In this document: positions 1 through 7,027 of the stretch, in pieces
How positions within the stretch are numbered: the first letter of the stretch is position 1
How the letters are laid out: each line of letters begins with the position of its first letter
NCBI GenBank assembly: GCA_947173915.1
Contig: CAMWGZ010000027.1
Location: 1 to 10,449 of the forward strand
Length of the DNA stretch: 10,449 bases
From: an uncultured Alistipes sp.
GTDB taxonomy: Bacteria > Bacteroidota > Bacteroidia > Bacteroidales > Rikenellaceae
Direction of reading: 5' to 3'
The notes under the pieces: generated by a model
The model's database searches: none
Told to the model about the DNA's origin: nothing
What the model saw: only the letters and a program-made list of their open reading frames with translations
Made by a program: the position numbers and the translations under genes

Positions 1-1233
1 AAGCGCCCGGGCGGGGGGGGGGTTGTCCGAGGTAAAGATGGCCGTGGTGGCGTATCGGGTGGCGATGCGCGCCATTTCGGGCCGCTTGGTGCGGTCGCGG
101 TCGCCGCCGCAGCCGCAGACGACCAGAAGCTGCTGGGGGGCGCGGCGGATCTCCTCGACGGTCTGGAGTACCTTCTCCAACGCATCGGGCGTGTGGGCGT
201 AATCGACGATAGCCGTCGTGCCGTTCGCGGCGCGCACGAATTCGAAGCGCCCGCTTACGGGCTGCAGTGTGCTCAGCGTGCGGAGCGTCTCCTCCTCTCC
301 CGCGCCCAGCAGCTGCGCCGCGGCATAGACGCTCAGCAGGTTGTAGGCGTTGAAACGGCCCAGGAAGCGGACCCAGATCTCGCGGTTGTCGATCCGCAGC
401 TCCATGCCGTCGGGATGGGTTTCGAGGATCCGGCAGCGGAAGTCGGCGGGCGACTGGAGCGAGAGGGTCCGGACGCGGGCCGCGGTGTTCTGCACCATGA
501 CCCGGCCGTTGCGGTCGTCGGCGTTGATCAGCGCGAAGGCCTCGCGGGGCAGCGCGTCGAAGAAGAGCTTCTTGGCCCGGATGTATTCGGCGAAGGTCTT
601 GTGGTAGTCCAGGTGGTCGTGCGTGATGTTCGAGAAGATACCGCCCGCGAAGTGCAGCCCCCGGATGCGCTCCTGCACGATGGCGTGCGAGGAGACCTCC
701 ATGAAGCAGTAGTCGCACCCCTTTTCGACCATGCGGGCCATCATCTCGTTCAGGCGGATGGCATCGGGGGTGGTATGGGTCGATTCGATGCGCTCTTCGT
801 CAATGCGATAGACCACCGTCGAGATCAGGCCCGCCTTGTAGCCGAGCAGGCGGAAGAGGTCGTAGAGCAGCGTCGCGGTGGTCGTCTTGCCGTTGGTGCC
901 CGTGATGCCCACCAGCCGCAGCTGCCGGCTCGGGTGGCCGTAGAATGCGGCGGCCATCCCGGCCATCGCCGCCTGCGTGTCGCCGACCTCCACGTAGCAG
1001 ACCGCCGGGTCGATCCGTTCGGGCAGCCGTTCGCAGACGACGGCCCGCGCTCCAGCGGCGACGGCCGCCTCGATGTAGTCGTGGCCGTCGCACTGCGTGC
1101 CGCTGACGGCGAAGAAGCAGTCGCCCGGGGCGATGCGGCGCGAGTCGTACACGAGCCGTTCTATTTCGGTTTGCGTATCGCCTGCCGTCCGCACCGACGG
1201 CAGATCGGCGATCAGATCCTGAATTCGTTTCAT
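1..1233 (-). CDS. murE: UDP-N-acetylmuramyl-tripeptide synthetase MurE (partial, 3' end cut by window edge)
   Basis: MurE is the cytoplasmic ATP-dependent ligase that adds the third amino acid, normally meso-diaminopimelate in Bacteroidales, to UDP-MurNAc-L-Ala-D-Glu. The 411 visible residues run from ATG at 1233 to the edge; about 75 to 85 C-terminal residues of a normal MurE are missing. Visible motifs are the P-loop TGTNGKTT (111-118), HTTPD (153-157), MEVSSHA (178-184), the region of the carbamylated lysine (RAKKLFF, 219-225), GRFNAYN (292-298), VDYAHTPDALE (343-353) and GCGGDRDRTKRPEM (374-387). An AGAGAAAG ribosome-binding site precedes the start, which lies 10 bp after the ftsI stop, so the two are co-transcribed. 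Odd point: at residues 402-406 the reading is SDNPP instead of the usual DNPR, right at a run of G on the plus strand near the edge, so the last roughly 7 residues are doubtful. Confidence 0.95.
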   Translation of the reverse strand, partial: MKRIQDLIADLPSVRTAGDTQTEIERLVYDSRRIAPGDCFFAVSGTQCDGHDYIEAAVAAGARAVVCERLPERIDPAVCYVEVGDTQAAMAGMAAAFYGHPSRQLRLVGITGTNGKTTTATLLYDLFRLLGYKAGLISTVVYRIDEERIESTHTTPDAIRLNEMMARMVEKGCDYCFMEVSSHAIVQERIRGLHFAGGIFSNITHDHLDYHKTFAEYIRAKKLFFDALPREAFALINADDRNGRVMVQNTAARVRTLSLQSPADFRCRILETHPDGMELRIDNREIWVRFLGRFNAYNLLSVYAAAQLLGAGEEETLRTLSTLQPVSGRFEFVRAANGTTAIVDYAHTPDALEKVLQTVEEIRRAPQQLLVVCGCGGDRDRTKRPEMARIATRYATTAIFTSDNPPPARAL

Positions 1234-1243
1234 GATTCTTTCT

Positions 1244-3499
1244 CTATCTGAGTGTTATGGTAACGGTCGTCCCCGGCGCGATCTTCGCCCCGGGCGCGAT
1301 GCTTTGTTGTCTGACGGTGCCGCGCCCCGTGAAGGCGACCTTCGCCCCCCGGCTTTCGAGCAGGAAGAGCGCGTCCTTGAGTCCCATGCCCACCACGTTC
1401 GGCATCGTGCCGGGTTGGTCGGGGAGTGCGGTAATGCGGGCCACCTGCTGCGAGTCGATCCGCACCGTGCCCCAGCCCGTCCGCTCGTCGAACGCGGTGC
1501 GGGGCGACAGCTTGTCGGCCACGCGGCGGATCTGAGCGATGTCGCCCCCCTTGATGCGCTCCGGATGGCGGTTGCGTTCCGCCTTGTCGGCGAGGGTCTG
1601 GCGGTCGTCCGTGCGGTTGAAGAGGAACGTGACGACCTTCTTGACGACCGGACCCGCCAGCGGTCCGCCGTAATAGGCTTTTCCGCCCTGCCGCTTGGTG
1701 TGGATGGTCGTGAGCACCGTGTAGCGGGGGGCATCGGCCGGGAAATAGGCCACCGTGCTGCCCACGTAGTATCCGTCGCGGTAGCCGATCCGTTCGTCGG
1801 CATACTGGGCCGTTCCGGTCTTGGTTGCCACGCGGAAAAGGGTGGTGTCGCGGAAGAAGTTGGCACCCGTACCCTCCGTGCCGACGCTTTCGAGCATGCG
1901 TCGCACCTCGCGCAGCGTCGCGTCGGAGCAGATCCGATCGACGAGCGTGCGGGTCTTGAAGCGCTTGACCACCTCGTCGCCGCGCCGCAGTTCGCGGATG
2001 AGGCGCGGGGCGATCATCCGTCCGTCGTTGGCCACGGCGTTGTAGAGCGTGATGACCTGAATGGGCGCGAGCTTGATGCGGTAGCCGAAGCTGCGGCGAA
2101 CGAGCATGCTGTTGGGGTCGGGCACCTCCTTCCAGTCCTGGAAGAAGGGCGGTTTCTCGCCGAAGGCCTCCAGCCCGACGGTGCGGTCCAGATGGAGCCG
2201 CTCGCGCAGGAAGTCGCTGTACCGCTCCTTCTTGTCGGCGTAGCGCTCCCAGATCGCCTTGGCGAAATAGACGTTCGACGACTGGGCCACCGCCGTGATG
2301 AAGTCCATGTCGCGGAACCCGCCGTGCGAGTCGCGCACGGGGATGCCGCCCACCTTGACGACCTTGCCGTCGCCCGTGTCGTAGGTCTGGCTCATCGGCA
2401 TCGAGGCATCGTCGAGCAGCAGCAGCATCGAGGCCAGCTTGAAGGTCGAACCCGGCTCTGTGTTGCGTCCGATGGCGTAGTTTTCCCGTTCGGCATAGCC
2501 GCCGCTGGGCGTGCGGCCCAGATTGACCATCGCCAGAATGTCGCCCGTGCGGGACTCCATGACGATCGTCGTGCCCCAGATGGCGTTCTGTGCGGCCATC
2601 TGCTCGCGCAGCGCGCGGTTGGCCACGTCCTGCACGTCGAGGTCGAGTGTCGTCACCACGTCCATGCCGTCGATCGGATCGACGTTGTCCCCGTCGGCCA
2701 CGCGGCCGTAGAAGCCGCGGGCGATGCGCTGGCGCGTGGTCTTGCCGTCGCGTCCGGCGAGTTCCTCGCGATAGACCGCCTCGATGCCGTAGTTGCCCCG
2801 GTCGCCCGTCAGGCCGATCGTGCGGCGGCCCAGTTCGCCCTGGGGATAGACCCGCTGGTCGCTTTCGCGCAGGTTATAGACCATGCCCATGTTCCAGTTC
2901 AGCAGCGGGTATTTGCGCAGCGTCTCCCACTCCGTGTAGTCGATCTCGCGGGGGAAGATGGGCACGGGGGTGTGGTCGCGCAGCGTGTCGTAGAGCTTGC
3001 GGGGGACGAACTCCCGGTCGAGCAGGCGGTCGATCCAGCGGGCGATGCGCCCCTCGGAGCGGGCGACCATCGTGTCTTTGCGGAATTTGACCTGATAGCG
3101 GCGGGCATGCTCCGTGCGGAACATGCGCCGGTATTCGGAGGCCGGCTTGTCGCGGAAGTAGGCGGACAGGAGCTTGGCCAGCGAGTCGCTCTGCTCGTTG
3201 AAGATGCGGACCGAGTCGAGTCCCGGGCTGCCGAAGTCGAACTCAACCCGGTAGCGGAAGATGGAGGTGGCGAGCGGTTCGCCGTCGCGTGTGAGGATGT
3301 TGCCCCGCTGTGCGGGAATGATCTCTTCGCTGAAGATGCGCCCGGCCAGGCGGTCGGCGTTGTAAGCGACCTCCGAGCTGAAGAGCTGCACCCAGATCAG
3401 CCGGGCGAAAATGACGGCTCCGGCCAGGATGAAGAGCATGTAGAGCATCCTGACCCGCAGCAGAATATCGCTTTTTATCCGTGATTTCTCCTGTTTCAT
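1244..3499 (-). CDS. ftsI: FtsI/PBP3-type septal transpeptidase with C-terminal PASTA domain
   Basis: This is a class B penicillin-binding protein of 751 residues that cross-links peptidoglycan at the division septum. A short cytoplasmic tail is followed by one membrane anchor (about residues 18-38) and a long periplasmic part. The dimerisation/pedestal region starts near RGNILTRDG (65-73). The transpeptidase domain shows all three active-site motifs: STFK (351-354, nucleophile Ser351), SSN (407-409) and KTGT (560-563). A single PASTA domain fills the C-terminus (about 699-751, beginning MPNVVG). It follows ftsL by 12 bp and precedes murE by 10 bp, the classic dcw order, which supports FtsI rather than an elongation PBP2. 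The stop is TAG. PASTA domains also occur on Gram-positive PBP2x and SpoVD, but position and anchor fit the Bacteroidetes FtsI well. The start is preceded by no clear Shine-Dalgarno, which is normal in this phylum. Confidence 0.95.
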   Translation of the reverse strand: MKQEKSRIKSDILLRVRMLYMLFILAGAVIFARLIWVQLFSSEVAYNADRLAGRIFSEEIIPAQRGNILTRDGEPLATSIFRYRVEFDFGSPGLDSVRIFNEQSDSLAKLLSAYFRDKPASEYRRMFRTEHARRYQVKFRKDTMVARSEGRIARWIDRLLDREFVPRKLYDTLRDHTPVPIFPREIDYTEWETLRKYPLLNWNMGMVYNLRESDQRVYPQGELGRRTIGLTGDRGNYGIEAVYREELAGRDGKTTRQRIARGFYGRVADGDNVDPIDGMDVVTTLDLDVQDVANRALREQMAAQNAIWGTTIVMESRTGDILAMVNLGRTPSGGYAERENYAIGRNTEPGSTFKLASMLLLLDDASMPMSQTYDTGDGKVVKVGGIPVRDSHGGFRDMDFITAVAQSSNVYFAKAIWERYADKKERYSDFLRERLHLDRTVGLEAFGEKPPFFQDWKEVPDPNSMLVRRSFGYRIKLAPIQVITLYNAVANDGRMIAPRLIRELRRGDEVVKRFKTRTLVDRICSDATLREVRRMLESVGTEGTGANFFRDTTLFRVATKTGTAQYADERIGYRDGYYVGSTVAYFPADAPRYTVLTTIHTKRQGGKAYYGGPLAGPVVKKVVTFLFNRTDDRQTLADKAERNRHPERIKGGDIAQIRRVADKLSPRTAFDERTGWGTVRIDSQQVARITALPDQPGTMPNVVGMGLKDALFLLESRGAKVAFTGRGTVRQQSIAPGAKIAPGTTVTITLR

Positions 3500-3511
3500 T
3501 GCCGGTGGGGT

Positions 3512-4030
3512 TCAGTCGTCCAGCAGGGTTGCCGGGACGGTCGGGTCGCGGAGTTCGATGCCGCGCCGGCGCAGCTCCTCCGATACGGCCGAGTGGGTCG
3601 TGTGGCGGAAGCGCTGCTCCTGGAGCCGGGTCGAGCGTTCGCGCAGCAGCTGCACTTCGCGTGCGAGCTGCGAGTGTTTCATGTCGAGGTGCAGCGCCGT
3701 GAACATGACGAAGATGCTGACCAGAAACATGGCGGCGATGCAGATGATGTAGCGGTAGTATTCGGCCGCCCCCTGTCGGATGAGGATGTTGCCCGAGATG
3801 AGCTGCCAGAAGAGATTCGAGCGGCGGCGCTGCTCGCGGCGTTCGGCCTCTTCGCGAACCTCCCGTTCTGCCTCCTCCTGCTCGCGGTCGGCGCGGATGT
3901 CGTCCTCCGCCTCGCCGCTCTGCACGCGCAGCACCTCGCGCCGGATGCGGCGCGAAAGCTCCTCCTCCTGCCGGCGTGCGGCCAGCTCTTCGTCGGAGAC
4001 CGGGTCGAACTCGTGGTCGTTGTATTTCAT
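3512..4030 (-). CDS. ftsL: FtsL-like cell division protein with long charged N-terminal tail
   Basis: The 172-residue product is a bitopic membrane protein placed exactly where FtsL belongs, between rsmH (14 bp upstream) and ftsI (12 bp downstream). Residues 1-90 are cytoplasmic and very rich in Glu and Arg (dense between 13 and 70). One transmembrane segment lies at about 94-113 (YIICIAAMFLVSIFVMFTAL). A heptad-like coiled coil follows (about 115-145), then a short C-terminal tail. FtsL partners with FtsB/FtsQ and helps activate septal FtsWI; sequence conservation is weak, so the call rests on topology and position. The cytoplasmic part is much longer than in the E. coli protein. The ATG at 4030 was chosen because the frame upstream only runs antiparallel through rsmH in another frame and has no conserved content. 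Confidence 0.87.
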   Translation of the reverse strand: MKYNDHEFDPVSDEELAARRQEEELSRRIRREVLRVQSGEAEDDIRADREQEEAEREVREEAERREQRRRSNLFWQLISGNILIRQGAAEYYRYIICIAAMFLVSIFVMFTALHLDMKHSQLAREVQLLRERSTRLQEQRFRHTTHSAVSEELRRRGIELRDPTVPATLLDD

Positions 4031-4044
4031 GGCGGGACGGCGGG

Positions 4045-4953
4045 CTATTTCAGTTTGACGGCGGCGCGCAGCTTGGCCGAACGCGAGCGGGGGTTGCGTG
4101 CTAGCTCCTCTCCGGAGGGGGTCACGGCCTTGCGGGTAAGCACCTCGAACGGAGTTTCGGCCCGCCCGTAGAAGTCTTTTTCGATGCGTCCCTCGAAGTT
4201 GCCGCTGCGCAGGAAGTTCTTCACGAGCCGGTCTTCGAGCGAATGGTAGGAGATGACCACCAGCCGTCCGCCCGGACGCAACACCTTGAGGCTCTGTTCG
4301 AGCGCCATCTTGAGCGCCTCCATCTCCCCGTTTACCTCGATGCGCAGGGCCTGGAACAGCTTGGTCAGAAACTTCGCCTCGTCCTTTTTCGGGGTGCAGG
4401 GGGCGACGGCCGCCACCAGTTCGGCGGTCGTGCGGATCGGCTGCGCGGCACGCGCGCGGACGATGCAGCCCGCCACCTTCCAGGGGGTGTCGATTTCGCC
4501 CCAGTCGCCCAGAATGCGGGTCAGTGCGTCGGCATCGAGCGTATTGACCAGGTCGGCCGCGGTGCGGCCGCCGCGCTGGTTCATCCGCATGTCGAGCGGT
4601 GCGGAACCCCGGAAGGAGAAGCCCCGTTCGAGGGCATCGAAGTGGTGGGACGAGACCCCCAGGTCGGCCAGAATGCCATCGACTTCGGTCACGCCGCGTA
4701 GGCGGAGTGCGCCGCGCAGGAAGCGGAAGTTGCTTTCGACGTAGTGGAACCGGCTGTCGTCCGGACAGTTGGCGCGCGTGTCGCGGTCCTGGTCGAAGGA
4801 GTAGAGCCGGCCTGCGCCGCCCAGCGATTCGAGGATGCGGCGCGAGTGGCCGCCTCCGCCGAAGGTCAGATCGACGTAGGTCCCCGAAGGGGCGATATCG
4901 AGCCAACCGACGGATTCTTCGAGCAATACGGGGGTGTGGTATGCGGAGGTCAT
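4045..4953 (-). CDS. rsmH: 16S rRNA (cytosine-1402-N4)-methyltransferase RsmH (MraW)
   Basis: RsmH is a SAM-dependent enzyme that methylates N4 of C1402 in the decoding centre of 16S rRNA and is usually the first or second gene of dcw clusters. The 302-residue product shows HTPVLLEE (6-13), the SAM-binding DLTFGGGGHS (28-37), DQD (54-56), LADLGVSS (95-102) with FSFR (112-115), PLDMRM (119-124), FQALRIEVNGE (200-210), ISYHSLEDR (234-242) and the C-terminal NPRSRSAKLRA (287-297). The ATG at 4953 matches the family N-terminus. An in-frame upstream ATG at 5202 would add 83 unrelated residues and run through the divergent promoter region, so it is rejected. No mraZ lies upstream; the gene is instead divergent from an acyltransferase gene. 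The start has no clear Shine-Dalgarno. Confidence 0.96.
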   Translation of the reverse strand: MTSAYHTPVLLEESVGWLDIAPSGTYVDLTFGGGGHSRRILESLGGAGRLYSFDQDRDTRANCPDDSRFHYVESNFRFLRGALRLRGVTEVDGILADLGVSSHHFDALERGFSFRGSAPLDMRMNQRGGRTAADLVNTLDADALTRILGDWGEIDTPWKVAGCIVRARAAQPIRTTAELVAAVAPCTPKKDEAKFLTKLFQALRIEVNGEMEALKMALEQSLKVLRPGGRLVVISYHSLEDRLVKNFLRSGNFEGRIEKDFYGRAETPFEVLTRKAVTPSGEELARNPRSRSAKLRAAVKLK

Positions 4954-5007
4954 AGAACAGGCTTGTATTCGGACGGTAAAGTTAGGGATTTTGCGGCAGA
5001 AATTTGC

Positions 5008-5015
5008 TATATTTG
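5008..5015 (+). promoter_or_regulatory. Bacteroidetes -7 promoter element (TATATTTG) for the acyltransferase pair
   Basis: TATATTTG matches the TAnnTTTG consensus of the primary Bacteroidetes sigma factor perfectly. A TTTG lies upstream at 4990-4993, but the 14-bp gap is shorter than the roughly 20 bp usual for the -33 element, so only the -7 half is well supported. Transcription from here would give a leader of about 85 nt before the ATG at 5105. Confidence 0.55.
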
Positions 5016-5043
5016 TGGTAGATTTTTTAGGAGGTTTTCGAAG

Positions 5044-5061
5044 ATCCGAACTTGTTCGGAT
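5044..5061. repeat. 18-bp interrupted inverted repeat in the acyltransferase leader
   Basis: ATCCGAAC and GTTCGGAT are exact reverse complements separated by TT. In DNA this could be a binding site for a dimeric regulator; in RNA it would fold as a seven-pair stem with a CTTG loop. It lies downstream of the -7 element at 5008-5015 and 43 bp before the start codon at 5105. There is no T-run after it, so it is not a standard terminator. The function is unknown. Confidence 0.5.
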
Positions 5062-5104
5062 TGCGCCGAGGCGAGCGAACGACCCCGCAAAAGCGAACAG
5101 AAAG

Positions 5105-5938
5105 ATGCCGAAGATAGATGTTGGAGCCATATTGCGCTCGAAGGCGCCGGGAGCGGCCCGCTGGGTGCCCCGTCCGGTGGTCCGGTGGCTGGAGAAGACC
5201 ATCCATCAGGACGAGATCAATTACATGCTGAGCGAATACTCCGCGCTGCCGCCCCGGGAGTTCATCCGCTCCTGCTTCCGTTTCTGGGACGTGACCTATT
5301 CGATCGAGGGGCTGGAGCGGCTCGACCCCCGGGGACGCTGGCTCTTCGCCTCGAACCATCCCTTCGGGGGCATGGACGGGATGATGCTGGCCGACGAACT
5401 GATCGGCCACTTCGGCGATGCGCGTGTGGTGGTGAACGACCTGCTGATGCACCTCGAACCGCTGCGTCCGCTGTGGATTCCGGTCAATAAGCACGGCGGA
5501 CAGAGTGCCGAGTGCCTCCGCCGCTTCGACGAGGCTTTCGCCGGCGACCTGCCGATTCTGACCTTTCCGGCGGGGCTGTGCTCGCGCCGCATCGGCGGAC
5601 GGGTCGAGGACCTCGAATGGAAGACCAACTTCGTGAAGCGGGCCGCCTCGTCGGGCCGGACCGTGGTCCCCGTCTTCGTCGAGGGGGAGCTGTCGCGCTT
5701 CTTCTACCGCCTTTCGAACCTGCGCCGCCGGCTGGGGGTGGGCTTCAACCTGGAGATGCTCTTCCTGCCCGACGAGATGTTCTCCCAGAAAGGGAAGCAT
5801 TTCCGCATCCTGGTCGGCGAGCCGATCCCTGCGGAGGAGCTCGCCCGCCTCGGCTCGTGGCGCGAGCGGGCCGATTTCGTCCGCCGGAGCGTCTATTCGC
5901 TGCAAAAAAGAGCCTCCGGGAAGGCGGAACGGAAATAA
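5105..5938 (+). CDS. glsA: Lysophospholipid-acyltransferase-family O-acyltransferase, GlsA/OlsA-like
   Basis: The 277-residue product belongs to the PlsC/LPLAT acyltransferase superfamily. It has the catalytic HX4D motif in NHPFGGMD (84-91; His85, Asp91), FPAGLCSRR (154-162) at the position of the usual FPEG block, and VPVFVEG (188-194). There is no strong membrane anchor, so a peripheral association with the inner membrane is likely. Next to a GNAT-type N-acyltransferase, it fits the second step of aminolipid synthesis, adding an ester-linked acyl chain to the N-acylated head group, as described for the GlsA/GlsB glycine-lipid pair of Bacteroides. The substrate is inferred; ornithine or serineglycine lipid products are not excluded. 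The ATG at 5105 was chosen because AGAAAG sits just before it and the promoter lies downstream of the longer start at 4934, which would also overlap rsmH. Confidence 0.8.
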   Translation: MPKIDVGAILRSKAPGAARWVPRPVVRWLEKTIHQDEINYMLSEYSALPPREFIRSCFRFWDVTYSIEGLERLDPRGRWLFASNHPFGGMDGMMLADELIGHFGDARVVVNDLLMHLEPLRPLWIPVNKHGGQSAECLRRFDEAFAGDLPILTFPAGLCSRRIGGRVEDLEWKTNFVKRAASSGRTVVPVFVEGELSRFFYRLSNLRRRLGVGFNLEMLFLPDEMFSQKGKHFRILVGEPIPAEELARLGSWRERADFVRRSVYSLQKRASGKAERK

Positions 5939-5967
5939 TTTTTTATGTTTGTCGCAAATTTGATCCC
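5939..5967 (+). promoter_or_regulatory. Short spacer with possible internal promoter (TATGTTTG, 5944-5951)
   Basis: The 29-bp AT-rich gap between the two acyltransferase genes contains TATGTTTG, a perfect TAnnTTTG match, 16 bp before the ATG at 5968. No TTG/TTTG is found at the right distance upstream, so it may be chance in AT-rich DNA or a weak promoter giving a very short leader. The spacer shows no Shine-Dalgarno for the second gene. Confidence 0.35.
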
Positions 5968-6960
5968 ATGCAACCCATCATAGCTCCGGTCGAGAGTGAG
6001 CTGCTGCTCTCCGCACTGACCCCCGAACGCAAGGTACCCGATACGAACAAGGCTTCGAACGAAATCTATATTTTCGATGCGGTCGAATGTCCCGCGCTGA
6101 TGCGCGAGATCGGCCGGCTGCGCGAGGAGGCGTTCCGCCAGGCCGGCGGCGGTACCGGGCTGGAGGCCGACATCGATGAGGAGGACCTCGCCGGCGACGG
6201 CTATTACCAGCTGATCGTCTGGGACCCGGCGGCCCGGCAGATCGTGGGCGGCTACCGCTTCATCGTCTGCACGACCTCCCGGCCGCGCCATCTTTCGACC
6301 GAACACTACTTCGAGTTCAGCGACAAGTTCCGCGAGGAGTACCTGCCCTACACCATCGAACTGGGCCGCTCGTTCGTGCAGCCCTGCTACCAGACGCGGG
6401 GCAATGCCAAGAGCATCTATGCGCTGGACAATCTGTGGGACGGACTCGGGGCGCTGGTGGTGCTCAACCCCGAGGTCCGCTACCTGTTCGGCAAGGTGAC
6501 GATGTACACCTCCTACAAGGCGCTGGCCCGCAATGCGCTGATCTGGTTCCTGCGCCGCTACTTCCCCGATCCCGACCGGCTCGTGACGGCGAAGAACCCG
6601 CTGCGGCTCGATCTGGACGACCCCTACTACGAGTCCTTCTTCTCGGGCGGAAGCTACGAGGAGAACTACCGCATCCTGCTCCGGCATATCCGCGAGTTCA
6701 ACGAGCACATTCCGCCGCTGATCAACGCCTACATGAATCTCTCGCCGACGATGCGCGTGTTCGATACGGTGCTCAACACCGACTTCGGCGACGTGGAGGA
6801 GACGGGCATCCTGCTGACCATCCCCGATATCTATCCCGAGAAGAAAGAGCGCTACATGCGCTGGCACGGGTGGCGCGAGAACCTGCGGCAGCGGAGGGAG
6901 CAGTTCCGCCGGCGGCTGCAGGAGCACCTGGCCCGCATCGGCATGAAGCGGGAGCTGTAA
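5968..6960 (+). CDS. glsB: GNAT-fold N-acyltransferase, GlsB/OlsB-like (hemolysin-family)
   Basis: The 330-residue protein resembles the OlsB-type, 'hemolysin-like' GNAT acyltransferases that transfer a 3-hydroxyacyl chain from acyl-ACP to the amino group of an amino acid, the first committed step of ornithine or glycine lipid synthesis. Visible blocks include the LREEAF segment (51-56), GGYRFIV (94-100), the family block ELGRSFVQP (131-139) and the LWDGLGALV stretch (156-164). The C-terminus is very basic (about 302-330), which may help contact the membrane or ACP. Pairing with the O-acyltransferase 29 bp upstream supports glycine lipid synthesis, known in Bacteroides; the head group cannot be read from sequence. 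The ATG at 5968 is the start after the upstream stop; the longer frame from 5512 only shadows the preceding gene. Confidence 0.83.
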   Translation: MQPIIAPVESELLLSALTPERKVPDTNKASNEIYIFDAVECPALMREIGRLREEAFRQAGGGTGLEADIDEEDLAGDGYYQLIVWDPAARQIVGGYRFIVCTTSRPRHLSTEHYFEFSDKFREEYLPYTIELGRSFVQPCYQTRGNAKSIYALDNLWDGLGALVVLNPEVRYLFGKVTMYTSYKALARNALIWFLRRYFPDPDRLVTAKNPLRLDLDDPYYESFFSGGSYEENYRILLRHIREFNEHIPPLINAYMNLSPTMRVFDTVLNTDFGDVEETGILLTIPDIYPEKKERYMRWHGWRENLRQRREQFRRRLQEHLARIGMKREL

Positions 6961-6976
6961 CCGCAGTGCGATGACG

Positions 6977-7014
6977 AAAGGCCCGGGACCGAACAGATGG
7001 TCCCGGGCCTTTTT
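6977..7014 (+). terminator. Strong rho-independent terminator between convergent genes
   Basis: A perfect 14-bp stem, AAAGGCCCGGGACC (6977-6990) and its reverse complement (6999-7012), encloses the loop GAACAGAT and ends in TTTT. It starts 17 bp after the acyltransferase pair's stop. On the minus strand the stem is the same but the tail is only TTTC, so it probably also stops the converging HAD-gene transcript, less efficiently. Confidence 0.93.
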
Positions 7015-7027
7015 GCGCTGCCGGAGG

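Larger units (their letters stand above)
4954..5104. promoter_or_regulatory. Divergent intergenic region between rsmH and the acyltransferase pair
   Basis: This 151-bp gap is visibly more AT-rich than its surroundings and must carry promoters for both directions. For the plus strand a perfect Bacteroidetes -7 element is present (5008-5015). For the minus strand the best candidate is TAACTTTA (4984 down to 4977), which differs from TAnnTTTG only in the last base and would give a leader of about 20 nt for rsmH; no convincing -33 partner is seen. An AGGAGG (5029-5034) and an 18-bp inverted repeat (5044-5061) lie in the expected leader of the acyltransferase gene. No open reading frame here looks real. 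Confidence 0.6.

Noticed and set aside
193..1251. A 352-codon plus-strand frame over murE
   Set aside because: It is antisense to a MurE with complete motifs and shows no recognisable domain.
1232..3484. A 750-codon open frame on the plus strand antisense to ftsI
   Set aside because: It mirrors the ftsI gene almost end to end, has low-complexity Arg/Val/Ala/Asp-rich composition with no motifs, and is the expected result of strong GC bias at third codon positions.
3512..4906. A 464-codon minus-strand frame joining ftsL to rsmH sequence in another frame
   Set aside because: Only the last 172 codons look like FtsL; the earlier part is out-of-frame rsmH, so this is not a fusion.
4934..5104. A 57-residue N-terminal extension of the GlsA-like protein
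   Set aside because: It would overlap the rsmH start codon antisense, lies partly upstream of the predicted promoter, and has no family similarity.
4045..5202. An 83-residue N-terminal extension of RsmH
   Set aside because: It crosses the divergent promoter region and the acyltransferase start, and the family N-terminus begins at the ATG at 4953.
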